From JBCDHN01 sp964351855 (GTDB lineage Bacteria; Verrucomicrobiota; Verrucomicrobiia; Verrucomicrobiales; DEV007), in contig CAYGQD010000008.1 in assembly GCA_964351855.1 (NCBI GenBank), forward strand, positions 8,770 through 72,769: DNA of 64,000 nucleotides. The letters are read 5' to 3'. This document shows positions 19,335 through 28,687 of the stretch, one piece after another. How positions within the stretch are numbered: the stretch's first letter is position 1; each line of letters begins with the position of its first letter. The position numbers were made by a program, and so were the translations under genes. Under the pieces are notes generated by a model, which ran no database searches, was not told the DNA's origin, and saw nothing but the letters and a program-made list of their open reading frames with translations.

Positions 19335-20369
19335 TCAAGAAAGTCGGCAACGGTCCAGTAAATCGTCGAGAAAATGCGTAATCTGCTCCAAGGCACTGGT
19401 GTGCTCATTGCCAGAAAGAACGATGAGGTGTTGGCGAGCCTCAACCAAAAGACCCTTCGCCGTTCTCACGGCATTTTCCAGCGCTCCCTCATAGTCCGCA
19501 ATATTGGCCAGCGCCGAGATATCGAAAGGCTCTTTCTGCACAAGAAGGCGAGAAAGCTTTTCCCGCTGCTTGTCCGTGGCATCGGCCAGAAGATTGAGAA
19601 TCGGCAGCGTCAACTTCCCTTTTTCGAGATCGGTCCGGAGCGTTTTCCCGACGGCTTCTTCATCACCGATGAGATCGAGACAGTCATCGTAAACCTGATA
19701 GGCGACCCCGAGTTTCCGACCGTAACTGGCCAAGTTCTCGCAAACTGACGCGCTCGCCCCATTGACGCGGGCACCCAACTCGGTGGCGACCTCAAACAAG
19801 GCTGCCGTCTTCATCTCGATGATCCGGAAGTAATCCGGCTTGCTCAGTTTGAGGTCAAATCTCCGTTGGGTCTGGAGAATTTCGCCTTGGCAGACAAGGG
19901 ATGCGGCTCGAGCAATTTTCCGAGCGATCTCCGAGTCGTCAAATTCAGTCGCCAGCATGAGGGAATGGGCAAATAGACTGTCACCCAACAATACACTGAG
20001 CCCGTTTCCCCACTTCGCACTCGCCGTCAACAGATCGCGGCGCTTCTCGGCCCCATCGATAATATCGTCATGAACCAGAGTCGCGATGTGAATCAGCTCT
20101 AGGATCGATCCCAATCGCGTGTGGTCGGAATGAGCCCCGCCCGTCGCACCGCCCGCCAACATGACCAAAGCGGGTCGGATGCGCTTACCGCTGGCACCGC
20201 ACACGTAGGAAACATAACCCTCCACCCCTGGATCGAAGGCACGAACCTGATCTTCAAGGTGAGCTTCGACTTTGGCAATGTCAGCTCGGATCAGGTGAAA
20301 CGGAAAGTCGCGTTGTTTGGTTGGCATAACGGCGGGTTCGCAAGTGGATTCTGTTAATTGGTTACGCAT
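19335..20369 (-). CDS. Long-chain polyprenyl diphosphate synthase
   Basis: Condenses isopentenyl diphosphate onto an allylic primer to make the prenyl tail of quinones (or another long prenyl product). In the 344 residues the substrate region GKRIRPAL (about 61-68), the first aspartate-rich motif DDIID (about 101-105) and the second YDDCLDLIGD (about 223-232) followed by GKLTLP are all present. Chain length cannot be read safely; IspB (octaprenyl) is the nearest guess. A second ATG at 20327 would remove 14 residues and also fits. First gene of the leftward trio with radC and lpxA. Confidence 0.9.
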   Translation of the reverse strand: MRNQLTESTCEPAVMPTKQRDFPFHLIRADIAKVEAHLEDQVRAFDPGVEGYVSYVCGASGKRIRPALVMLAGGATGGAHSDHTRLGSILELIHIATLVHDDIIDGAEKRRDLLTASAKWGNGLSVLLGDSLFAHSLMLATEFDDSEIARKIARAASLVCQGEILQTQRRFDLKLSKPDYFRIIEMKTAALFEVATELGARVNGASASVCENLASYGRKLGVAYQVYDDCLDLIGDEEAVGKTLRTDLEKGKLTLPILNLLADATDKQREKLSRLLVQKEPFDISALANIADYEGALENAVRTAKGLLVEARQHLIVLSGNEHTSALEQITHFLDDLLDRCRLS

Positions 20370-20413
20370 GGCAATGCCAGCAGGATCTTCGGGATTGTCA
20401 ACTTTCGCTAGCG

Positions 20414-20941
20414 GTGGCAGAGTCCGACTTCATCGTGGAAGAACTGTCTGAAAATCAAGCCGAGGATTTGTGGTCAAAGGCGGTCAATTGCCAGGAGGGC
20501 GAGAAGAGCCTAGCTTGGCACGAACTTCTCGTTCGCCAACCGGCGGTTTACGAATATATCGTCGATCGCTCTGAAAACCGTTTTGAGCCAGAAATCGCGG
20601 AACTCATGGAGCAGACAGCGGCCACGGTATGGCGACTTTTCCACAGTGCTGATGATCATCTGGAGAAAGTGGATTCCTGGGCGATCCAAGATCTGGAGCG
20701 CTCCAATGCACCGATTCTTCAGCTCTTGAGTGATGAATCCAGCCTCGATGTCGATTTCGAAGCTCGGTTCGATCTTTTAATGGAGCATTCCAGCGATTTG
20801 CCCCAGCGCCATCTCTATCGGTTGACCTTCGAGCATCTGGAGGACGCCCATCGAGACCGGAACCCGGAATTGGACGATTTCAGCTTTGCGCTCCTCCTCT
20901 TTTATCTCCGAGTCGTGATTGATAGTCTGGATCAAGCCTGA
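20414..20941 (+). CDS. Unknown acidic helical protein
   Basis: 175 residues from a GTG start at 20414, divergent from the polyprenyl synthase. The sequence is very acidic and predicted mostly helical (for example EELSENQAEDLWSKAV), with no membrane segment, signal or catalytic motif. I do not recognise it. No clear Shine-Dalgarno precedes the start. It is followed by 241 bases before the HlyD gene in which I see no further gene, though the HlyD frame is open back into its end. Confidence 0.65.
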   Translation: MAESDFIVEELSENQAEDLWSKAVNCQEGEKSLAWHELLVRQPAVYEYIVDRSENRFEPEIAELMEQTAATVWRLFHSADDHLEKVDSWAIQDLERSNAPILQLLSDESSLDVDFEARFDLLMEHSSDLPQRHLYRLTFEHLEDAHRDRNPELDDFSFALLLFYLRVVIDSLDQA

Positions 20942-21182
20942 TTGCCGGGGCATCGATTCCCCGACCAAGACAGCATATCATCGTGTCTTCGCCAACCAAA
21001 TTCTGAAGTCCGGTTTCCGGCCCAGCTTCCGAAAACGCGAGGGCGTCGAATTTCTCCGGACAACTCGGAAAGAATTGGCCAACGACCGCGTGTTGAGCAT
21101 TGCTGACTATGGAGTCCATTCGCCCACCCTGCGTCTACGCAGCCAAAGCCTGGATTTTTCCGTAGAAGCCAGAAACACCAGC

Positions 21183-22640
21183 ATGAGTTCAACCCAACCA
21201 GCTACTATCAAAACGTCCGCGAAGCGCTTGTTCAAATGGGGACTTCCCCTTGCCATCATCGTGGTGGGTGGATTTCTCTTTTGGGACTCGAAACGGGAAG
21301 GACCCGGAGGACGAGATTTAGGAATCGTTCTTACTGCCCCGGTGGAAATCGGGACGTTCGTCCAAGAAATCGTCGAGAGCGGCGAGGTCGAAAGCTCCAG
21401 TAATGTCGAGATCCGTTGTGAAGTGGACACGGGATCCGGGGGAATCGCGATTCTCGAGATCGTCCCGGAAGGACTTTATGTCGAAGAAGGTGATTTCCTG
21501 ATTCGACTGGACGATGCCGAGCGCCAGGAGCGCCTTGTCCTCCGCCAAATCGAGGTCAACGGCAGTCGGGCATCTCTCGCTCAGGCCAAGGCCGACCTCC
21601 AGCGGGCGAAACTCGAACTGGAAGAATACAAATCGGGAACGTTCCGCGAACAGGAAGAGCAAATGGAGAGTGAGGAGTTTGTTGCAAAAGAGAATCTCCG
21701 TCGGGCTCAAGAATATCTCCGCTACAGCCAAAGTCTGGCTGAGAAAGGCTATGTGTCTGAGGTCCAACTGGAAGCAGATCGGTTTGCGGTCGAAAAAGCG
21801 ACCAAAGAACTCGACGTCGCTCGGACCAAACTCGAGGTTCTTCGGACCTTCACTCGGGAAAAGATGATGACGCAGATGGCGGCGGCTGTCGAAACGACCA
21901 CCGCCAAACTCGCCTCTGCCGAGCGTGCCTACGCAATCGATCTCGAGCAAATGCAGGAAGAAGAGGAGCAGATTAAGCGCTGCGTCATCTATGCCCCGAC
22001 AGCAGGCCAAGTCGTCTATGCCAACAAAACCACTTCCAATGGTGAACCCTTGATCGAAGAGGGGAAATCCGTCATTGAGCGCCAACAGATCATCCGCCTT
22101 CCCGATCCAAAGCGGATGCAGGTGCAGGCCGAAGTGAACGAAGCGCGAATCGATCTGATCAAAGAAGGGATGCCGGTTGCGATTCGGGTGGACGCATTGC
22201 CTGGCGTTGATCTCGAGGGTGAACTCATGAAGGTGACTGAGTATCCCCTACCCCGGAAGAATTCCTACGTCGCTCACATCAAAAACTACGGCGCGACGAT
22301 TTTCATCAAGGAACCGCCAGAGGGCCTACGCCCCGGGATGACGGCTGAAGTCGCGATCCTGGTCCAGGCACGCGAAGACGCGACCAAAGTGCCCGTTCCT
22401 GCCGTTTTCGAGCGCGAATCTCGCTACTTCTGCCTTGTGAGTCAGGAAGACGAACCGTTGGCTGCCAGGGAAATCGAAATCGGCGCTTCGAACGAGAAGT
22501 ACGTTTTGGTCGAGGCAGGTTTGCAGCCCAACGAGAACGTGGTTCTCAGCCCGGATACCTTCCTCGAAGAAATTGAACTCCCCGATCCGGCGGAATTGGT
22601 AGCCCGCAAGGCAGCGGCGAAGCAGTTGGCCGCGAAGTGA
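21183..22640 (+). CDS. HlyD/MacA-type periplasmic adaptor of an export complex
   Basis: 485 residues from the ATG at 21183. The frame is open 264 bases further up to 20919, but that would overlap the previous gene and place 88 odd residues before the membrane anchor. One N-terminal transmembrane segment (about 19-36, LPLAIIVVGGFLFW) is followed by a lipoyl-like half-motif (GEVESSSNVEIRCEV), a long alpha-hairpin coiled-coil (about 120-260), the second lipoyl half (CVIYAPTAGQVVYANK) and beta-barrel domains. It would bridge the MacB-like transporter, whose gene overlaps its stop by one base, to an outer-membrane channel. No TolC-like gene is in the window. Confidence 0.88.
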   Translation: MSSTQPATIKTSAKRLFKWGLPLAIIVVGGFLFWDSKREGPGGRDLGIVLTAPVEIGTFVQEIVESGEVESSSNVEIRCEVDTGSGGIAILEIVPEGLYVEEGDFLIRLDDAERQERLVLRQIEVNGSRASLAQAKADLQRAKLELEEYKSGTFREQEEQMESEEFVAKENLRRAQEYLRYSQSLAEKGYVSEVQLEADRFAVEKATKELDVARTKLEVLRTFTREKMMTQMAAAVETTTAKLASAERAYAIDLEQMQEEEEQIKRCVIYAPTAGQVVYANKTTSNGEPLIEEGKSVIERQQIIRLPDPKRMQVQAEVNEARIDLIKEGMPVAIRVDALPGVDLEGELMKVTEYPLPRKNSYVAHIKNYGATIFIKEPPEGLRPGMTAEVAILVQAREDATKVPVPAVFERESRYFCLVSQEDEPLAAREIEIGASNEKYVLVEAGLQPNENVVLSPDTFLEEIELPDPAELVARKAAAKQLAAK

Positions 22641-24763
22641 TGGTTGCCTCAACCGGCTCTGACGAGGCTTCACCGGCCCCTTCCTCGGACCGACCCGATG
22701 CGGTTCGAATCCATAATCTCCGCAAAGACTACCTCGTCGGAGGAGAAGCCCTTCACGTCCTCAAAGGCATCGATCTCGTCGTTCCTGAAGGAGACTATGT
22801 TGCGATCATGGGCCCGTCCGGTTCAGGAAAGAGCACGCTTCTCAATCTTCTGGGATGCCTGGATCAGGCTACCAGTGGCGATTTCCTCCTCGGTGGGGAA
22901 GAGGTTTCGACCTTGGATGATGATCGATTGGCGGCGATTCGCGCCAACAACATCGGCTTCGTCTTTCAGAGCTATAATCTCGTCACCACCCTCACGGTCG
23001 AAGAGAACATCCAGGCACCGCTTTTCTACGCCGGTCATATCACGGATGAGGATCGCCTGCGAAGCTTGAGCTTGGCGGAAAAAGTCGGGCTCGGAGACCG
23101 GCTGGATCATCGCCCGGCCCAGCTTTCCGGAGGACAGCAGCAACGCGCCGGCATTGCGCGCAGCCTGATCAATAATCCTCGTTTCATTCTGGCCGATGAA
23201 GCGACGGGAAACCTGGATTCCGTGACCACGGAAGAAATTCTTGATCTGCTGGATGAACTCAACGCAGAAGGAAAGACCATTATTATGGTTACGCACGAGC
23301 CTGAGGTAGCGGACCGCGCCCGCAGGATCATCCGTCTTAAAGACGGAGTCATCCAAAGCGATGAACGTCTCCGGGCGATCGAAGCAGATCCCCAACCGGA
23401 AGAAGCCCACGAAGCCCCGCAGCTAGGCTTCCGTGACCGAGTTCAAACCGTGGTGAAGCAGTTTGCCCGCCCTTGGTTGCTGGGTGTGAAGAGCCTTTAC
23501 CTCCATCCCATGAGGTCGCTCCTCACCGTCCTGGGAATCTTTATTGGGGTTGCTTCGGTCATTTGGCTTCTTGCTATTGGGGAAGGAATCAGCGCGAAAG
23601 CCCAGGAAGAAATCGCCAAACTGGGAGCAACCAACATCATCGTTAGCTCCGTTCAGCCTCCCCGAGATCCCAAGAACCCCTACAATCGCCTCTACGGAGT
23701 CACAAAATCCGAGTTTGAAGGATTGGTAGAAACGATTCCAACGATTGAACGCGCCATCCCCTATCGCTACTTCAGCCGAGCCCACTACCAGTTTTCAGGG
23801 CGAACGGAATCGGCCCCGATCAAAGGAATCACCAGCGATTACCTGAAGTTCCACCACATGGAATTGGTGCGGGGCCACTTCATTTCCGCAACCGACTACT
23901 CCCAGGAAACGAAAGTTGTCGTCTTGGGAGCTTACCTGGCAAAAAACCTCTTTCCTTACGAGGAACCGATCGGGAAATCCGTTCAAATCACCACCTACGA
24001 TCTGTCCGATTTCTACCGGGTCATTGGCGTCGCCAAACCGGCTGGTCTGACCGAAGAAGAACTGGAGGGAGAGGTAGACGCGAACATGGCCTTCATACCA
24101 CTTTCGACCTACTGGCGGAACGTTTACGATTTCTACTCACGATCAGATACCGGGGAGCCGACCATCAGTTCCGTCACATTCCAAATCAGTGATCAAGATT
24201 CCGTTCGTCAAACTGCGGATATCATTCGGCAGCGACTCGATGCCCTGCATGAAAAGGACGATTTTGATGTCCTGGTCCCTTTGGATTTGATGGAGCGAGC
24301 ACAGAGCAGCCGTATCATGTTCATCGCCATGCTGGGGATGGTGGCGGCCATTTCGCTCATTGTGGGCGGCATCGGGATCATGAACATCATGCTGGCGACG
24401 GTGACGGAACGAACCCGCGAGATCGGGATTCGGCGAGCGCTCGGAGCCAAACAAAAGGACATCACACGCCAGTTTCTCGTCGAAACGATCGTTCTCTCGG
24501 TCGTCGGAGGGATCGTTGGTATCATCGCGGGATTCCTCGCAAAGCCCGCGATCGTGGGAGCGCGTGCCTTCATTCAGTCCAGCGCCCCCAGCTTGATGGA
24601 AGCAGCCCCGGAATCGATCCAAACCATGGTTCCGATCATCGTCCCGTGGTCGATTCCGCTTGCCTTCGGCATCTCCGTTCTGGTTGGAGTCGTGTTTGGA
24701 CTCTACCCGGCGAATCGCGCAGCGGCGATGAACCCGATCGAAGCGCTGCGCCACGTGAACTGA
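22640..24763 (+). CDS. macB: MacB-type ABC transporter, fused ATPase and FtsX-like permease
   Basis: 707 residues. N-terminal ABC domain: Walker A GPSGSGKST (about 51-59), signature LSGGQQQRAGIARSL, Walker B FILADEATGNLD, His-switch MVTHE. After residue 270 comes an N-terminal transmembrane helix of MacB type (MRSLLTVLGIFIGVASVIWLLAI). A large periplasmic MacB domain and three C-terminal helices with TERTREIGIRRALGAK between them follow. Substrates of this family range from macrolides to lipoproteins and peptides; none can be assigned here. The start chosen is the ATG that shares a base with the adaptor stop (TGATG); a GTG one codon earlier is also possible. Confidence 0.92.
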   Translation: MVASTGSDEASPAPSSDRPDAVRIHNLRKDYLVGGEALHVLKGIDLVVPEGDYVAIMGPSGSGKSTLLNLLGCLDQATSGDFLLGGEEVSTLDDDRLAAIRANNIGFVFQSYNLVTTLTVEENIQAPLFYAGHITDEDRLRSLSLAEKVGLGDRLDHRPAQLSGGQQQRAGIARSLINNPRFILADEATGNLDSVTTEEILDLLDELNAEGKTIIMVTHEPEVADRARRIIRLKDGVIQSDERLRAIEADPQPEEAHEAPQLGFRDRVQTVVKQFARPWLLGVKSLYLHPMRSLLTVLGIFIGVASVIWLLAIGEGISAKAQEEIAKLGATNIIVSSVQPPRDPKNPYNRLYGVTKSEFEGLVETIPTIERAIPYRYFSRAHYQFSGRTESAPIKGITSDYLKFHHMELVRGHFISATDYSQETKVVVLGAYLAKNLFPYEEPIGKSVQITTYDLSDFYRVIGVAKPAGLTEEELEGEVDANMAFIPLSTYWRNVYDFYSRSDTGEPTISSVTFQISDQDSVRQTADIIRQRLDALHEKDDFDVLVPLDLMERAQSSRIMFIAMLGMVAAISLIVGGIGIMNIMLATVTERTREIGIRRALGAKQKDITRQFLVETIVLSVVGGIVGIIAGFLAKPAIVGARAFIQSSAPSLMEAAPESIQTMVPIIVPWSIPLAFGISVLVGVVFGLYPANRAAAMNPIEALRHVN

Positions 24764-24876
24764 TTCCGTTCCCCCACGTTTTAGCGTTCTGTTAGGAGAA
24801 AACTTGGCTCAAGGCTTGCAGCCGGAGTCAATCCTGCTAACCTCGCGATTTAACTCGGCACGCTTTCCATTCCCCT

Positions 24877-25347
24877 ATGTACAAAATCGGTTTCGACGAC
24901 TCCATCGACATCATTCTCAAGCGTGATCCCCGCTTTCATCGTGATGCTTACCTCTTCCTGCGTGAATCGCTGGATCTCGCCGTGAAAAGCGAAGGAAAAG
25001 AACGCAATCTGGAAGCCGGGCGTCATGTCCGTGGGCCTCAGTTGCTGGATGGATTTCGCCTCCTGGCGATCGAAAGTTTCGGCCCCATGGCTCCTACGGT
25101 TTTGGAAGAATGGGGAATTACCCAAACCAGCGACATTGGTGACATGGTCTTCAACTTGATTGAAGAAGGCAGTTTGTCCCGGACCACGGATGACTCTCCG
25201 GAGGATTTCGCTGACATTTTTGATTTTCACGACGCCTTTGTCGTTCCTTATCTACCGGTCAACCAGGACCCCAAGTCCAAGCGATCCGTGTATCCCAATC
25301 CGGAAGGTGGAGCCCTTTTCTCCAACCAGAGCGACGGTCAAGAATAA
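24877..25347 (+). CDS. Minf_1886 family protein, PVC-restricted
   Basis: 156 residues beginning MYKIGFDDSIDIILKRDPR, with DAYLFLRESLDLAV near 25 and VLEEWGITQTSDIGDMVFNLIEE near 75-97. These are the hallmarks of a small protein family known only from Verrucomicrobia and Planctomycetes (Minf_1886; TIGR04138 from memory). Function unknown. It is soluble, acidic and has no metal or nucleotide motif. It ends 4 bases before the M16 peptidase start, so the two are probably co-expressed. It is one of the best lineage markers in the window. Confidence 0.88.
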   Translation: MYKIGFDDSIDIILKRDPRFHRDAYLFLRESLDLAVKSEGKERNLEAGRHVRGPQLLDGFRLLAIESFGPMAPTVLEEWGITQTSDIGDMVFNLIEEGSLSRTTDDSPEDFADIFDFHDAFVVPYLPVNQDPKSKRSVYPNPEGGALFSNQSDGQE

Positions 25348-25351
25348 CCTT

Positions 25352-27895
25352 ATGGCGAAACGAACCCTTGAGCTTCCGGCCCACGACCCTCATCAAGGCG
25401 AACTCCCCAACGGGCTCCAGTATTTAATCAAGGAAGACAGCCGGGCCCCCATCGTTAGTCTCCAGGTCTGGGTTCGGGTCGGCAGCATCCACGAAAACGA
25501 GTGGCTCGGGGCGGGATTATCCCACCTCCTTGAGCACATGCTGTTCAACGGAACGGAGAAGCGCGGCCCACGCCAAATTTCTGAAGACGTCCAGTCTGCG
25601 GGTGCCTACATCAACGCTTACACCTCCTTCGAGCGAACCGTCTACTGGATCGAAACCCCTCCCGAGGAAACGCAGACGTGCCTGGAAATTCTGGGCGATA
25701 TGGTGCTGAGCTCCACCCTGCCGGAGGAAGAGTTTATCAAGGAGTTGGACGTGATTCGCCGCGAAATGGCCATGGGCGATGACAATCCGGGCTCGGTTGT
25801 GAGCAAACTGATGTTTTCAACGGCGTTTCAATCTCACCCGGTCCGCCATCCGGTGATTGGACATCGCGAGGTTTTCGATCAGGTGACGCATGAGGATTTG
25901 GTCAAGTTCTACAAGCATCACTACGTCCCCAATAACCTGTTCCTGGTCATCTCCGGGCCGGTGGAGGTGAAGGCGATGACGAAAGAAATCACCAAGGTTT
26001 TTGGTTCGACGCCCCGCGCACCGCTCGCGCCAGTGATCTTACCACCAGAGCCTCGCCAGCAGGGCCGCCGCGTCCGCCATGCGGAAGGAAGCACCCAGCA
26101 TACTCAATTGCGCCTGATTTGGCAGGGTCCTCGCGTGACCGATCCGGATACCGGCCCGTTGGATCTGTTCTCCAGCATTTTGGGAAGCGGTCGCAGCTCC
26201 CGCCTCTATCGGAAACTCCGTGAGGAGATGGGCCTGGTTTACACGGTCGCCTCGTTTGTTTATTCCATGAATGACACCGGCCTCTTCGTCATCGGTGCCG
26301 AGGTCGATGTGGACAAGCGCGACGATGCGGAAGCCGCTATCTTGGAGACGTTGACAGAAATCCTGGAAGAAGGCATCACCGAAGCAGAATTGAGCAAAGC
26401 GCTGAAAATGGCGCTCGGCGAAGCCCTTGATGCCCTGACCACCACTCGGGGAATCGCCAGCGACATTGGCTCGAGCTGGATTCTGACCGGAAACGCCGAG
26501 TTTACCCAGGATTACATTCGCAATCTCCAGCGGACCACAGTCGAAACCATCAATCAAGTGGCGCGGAAATGGGTCCAGCCCGATCATTTGACGGTGGTTT
26601 CCCTCAATCCGGAAGGGAGTCTGGCGAAACGGAAAAAACGCCGCGTTCGGAAGTCGGATGGGGAAACGGAACGGATCGTTCTTGAGAACGGATTGACCTT
26701 GTTGGTCTGCCCGGATCGCCGACTACCCCTCGTCACCTCACACATCGCCCTGCGGGGTGGATTGCTGGCTGAACCGAGGGATCGCCCCGGCATGACGCGA
26801 CTTTTCGCCAAGCTTCTGACCCGCGACACCGAATCTCGTCCTGCTGCGGTGGTGGCCGAAACCATTGAAAGCGCTGGAGGAGAATTCACCGGCTTTTCCG
26901 GCTTCAACAGCTTTGGACTCAGCGCGGAACTGATGGCACCCGATTGGAAACTAGGGTTGGACGTCCTCGGCAAAGCACTGACCGAGCCGACCTTTCTCAG
27001 TGAAACCGTCAATCGCGAACGCGAGGTGCAGATCGCCGGAATCAAATCCGAACTGGATCGTCCGATGACGATCGCCGCCAAGCGCATGCGCGAAGCCCTG
27101 TTCGCAGGCCATGCCTACGAAACGCCACTTTCGGGAACAGAAGAAAGCGTACAAGCCATCACCCTTGAAGAACTCACCCGGTTTCACGCTGAGAACGTTC
27201 TCGCGAAGAACGGTGTGCTGGCCGTTTACGGTGATATCGAGACCAACCAAGTCCGTGATTCCGTCGAAGATCTGTTGAGTCAGCTTCCCTCCGGGGAACG
27301 CCGTTTTACCGAGGTCGAACCCGTTCCGACCTTTGCAAAGACCGAGCGGATTGATGATACCGCTCAGGAGAAACAGCAGACCATCGTTATCATCGCCTAC
27401 CCCACCGCCGGGATTTTTTCCGATGATCTGCTCACGTTGGAGCTGATCGATGACGCTTGTAGCGACATGAGTTCTCGCCTCTATCGCAAAATTCGCGAAG
27501 AACTAGGAGCCGCTTACATGGTGGGAACCAGCCGCGTCCTCGGGTTTGCTGGCGGCTGCTTCTATTTCTACACCGCTACCTCTCCGGAGCAGGCAGATGC
27601 AGTGGAAGCCGGTCTCTACCACGAAATCACCCACCTTGCGAAACACGGGATCGATCCTGAAGAATTAGCCAGGGCGAAACGCTCCTGGCAAGGCAGCCAT
27701 AAAAACCGGCTCCAGAGCCTGGCTAGCTGCGCCCGGACTCACGCCATGGATGAGCTCTACAACTTTGGCTGGGACCAATCCTCGAAAACGCCCAAGATGA
27801 TGGACCAGATCAATGATGCTCAAGTGAAAGACGTCGCTGAGCGCCACTTTCTGGACCAGCCGCATGTGATTGTCCGCCTCGGGCCAGAGGATTGA
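25352..27895 (+). CDS. M16 zinc peptidase, active and inactive halves fused
   Basis: 847 residues from the ATG at 25352; an open extension upstream would overlap the Minf_1886 gene. The first M16 unit has the inverted zinc motif HLLEH (58-62) and downstream acidic residues in EEEFIKELDVIRREM. A second unit begins near residue 435 (ERIVLENGLTLLVCPDRRLP) but has TRLFAKLL where HxxEH should be, so it is the non-catalytic partner. Many bacteria encode these halves as two genes; here they form one chain. The RLYRKLREE and RLYRKIREE repeats mark the C-terminal domain of each half. No signal peptide was seen, so the location is unclear. Substrate probably peptides or signal-sequence fragments. Confidence 0.9.
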   Translation: MAKRTLELPAHDPHQGELPNGLQYLIKEDSRAPIVSLQVWVRVGSIHENEWLGAGLSHLLEHMLFNGTEKRGPRQISEDVQSAGAYINAYTSFERTVYWIETPPEETQTCLEILGDMVLSSTLPEEEFIKELDVIRREMAMGDDNPGSVVSKLMFSTAFQSHPVRHPVIGHREVFDQVTHEDLVKFYKHHYVPNNLFLVISGPVEVKAMTKEITKVFGSTPRAPLAPVILPPEPRQQGRRVRHAEGSTQHTQLRLIWQGPRVTDPDTGPLDLFSSILGSGRSSRLYRKLREEMGLVYTVASFVYSMNDTGLFVIGAEVDVDKRDDAEAAILETLTEILEEGITEAELSKALKMALGEALDALTTTRGIASDIGSSWILTGNAEFTQDYIRNLQRTTVETINQVARKWVQPDHLTVVSLNPEGSLAKRKKRRVRKSDGETERIVLENGLTLLVCPDRRLPLVTSHIALRGGLLAEPRDRPGMTRLFAKLLTRDTESRPAAVVAETIESAGGEFTGFSGFNSFGLSAELMAPDWKLGLDVLGKALTEPTFLSETVNREREVQIAGIKSELDRPMTIAAKRMREALFAGHAYETPLSGTEESVQAITLEELTRFHAENVLAKNGVLAVYGDIETNQVRDSVEDLLSQLPSGERRFTEVEPVPTFAKTERIDDTAQEKQQTIVIIAYPTAGIFSDDLLTLELIDDACSDMSSRLYRKIREELGAAYMVGTSRVLGFAGGCFYFYTATSPEQADAVEAGLYHEITHLAKHGIDPEELARAKRSWQGSHKNRLQSLASCARTHAMDELYNFGWDQSSKTPKMMDQINDAQVKDVAERHFLDQPHVIVRLGPED

Positions 27896-27929
27896 AAGGA
27901 CTCGCTCTAATCTCACGTAGTTGAGGCGA

Positions 27930-28592
27930 ATGAAGTTCCTTCTGCGACATGGGTTGAAGATCGGAATCGGTGGCATCTTCGCCATCGCGGTCCTCATTTT
28001 CACGGCTCATCAGACCGTTGAAACCGCCGCGAAAGGCCGACTTCATGATCGGATCGAGGACGTGCCACGCCGAAAGGCCGCCCTTGTCCTCGGTTGCGCG
28101 AAACAGCTCACCAACGGTAATCGGAACACCTTCTTCAGTTACCGGATAAGCGCCGCTGCGGAACTCTACCGGAACGGAAAATGCCAGTTCCTCATTGTCA
28201 GTGGAGACAATAGCCGCAAATCCTACGATGAACCGACCGACATGCGAGACGCGCTCATCGCATTGGGAGTGCCTCCAGATCGCATCTATCGGGACTACGC
28301 GGGATTTAGCACCCTCGAATCCATCGTCCGCGCCAAGGAGATTTTCGGCCAGGACGACTTCATTGTGATTTCTCAATCGTTTCATGCCAAACGGGGGCTC
28401 TTTATTGCCGGAAAACGGGATTGCCCCAATTCGATTGGTTTCATCGCCCGGCAGGTCACCTCTCGGCGCGCCTTGAAAACGCGGCTTCGCGAATATCTTG
28501 CGCGAGTCAAAACGGTTCTGGATATTTTTGTGCTGAAGACTGAGCCTCGTTTTCTCGGGGAAAAGGTCGTTTTGGGCGGGCCCGTGACCTGA
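27930..28592 (+). CDS. sanA: SanA-like DUF218 envelope protein
   Basis: 220 residues from the ATG at 27930 (a TTG at 27921 is an alternative). One N-terminal transmembrane segment (about 9-26), then the DUF218 domain: AALVLGCAK, SYRISAAAELY, FLIVSGDNS, YDEPTDMRDALIALGVP, YAGFSTLESIVRAKEIFG and VISQSFHAKRGLFIA. These match Escherichia coli SanA closely in order and wording, including the C-terminal VKTVLDIFVLKTEPRFLG. SanA affects envelope permeability to vancomycin at high temperature; its enzyme activity is not established. It lies 34 bases after the peptidase gene and may share its transcript. Confidence 0.88.
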   Translation: MKFLLRHGLKIGIGGIFAIAVLIFTAHQTVETAAKGRLHDRIEDVPRRKAALVLGCAKQLTNGNRNTFFSYRISAAAELYRNGKCQFLIVSGDNSRKSYDEPTDMRDALIALGVPPDRIYRDYAGFSTLESIVRAKEIFGQDDFIVISQSFHAKRGLFIAGKRDCPNSIGFIARQVTSRRALKTRLREYLARVKTVLDIFVLKTEPRFLGEKVVLGGPVT

Positions 28593-28687
28593 TCGAAAAT
28601 CGGATGCTTTTTCGAAAGTATTTTTTCAGGGATGAAAGAGCTCGGAACGGGCCATCGTGCTTAATGGTTATAAAGCCCTTACGCCCT

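Noticed and set aside
20919..21182. 88-residue N-terminal extension of the HlyD-like protein
   Set aside because: It would overlap the preceding gene, is basic and irregular, and would place the membrane anchor in the middle of the protein; the ATG at 21183 gives the usual short cytoplasmic start.
21318..22085. 255-codon minus-strand frame across the HlyD-like gene
   Set aside because: Phe/Leu/Asp-rich complement of the alpha-hairpin coiled-coil; no start context or family resemblance.
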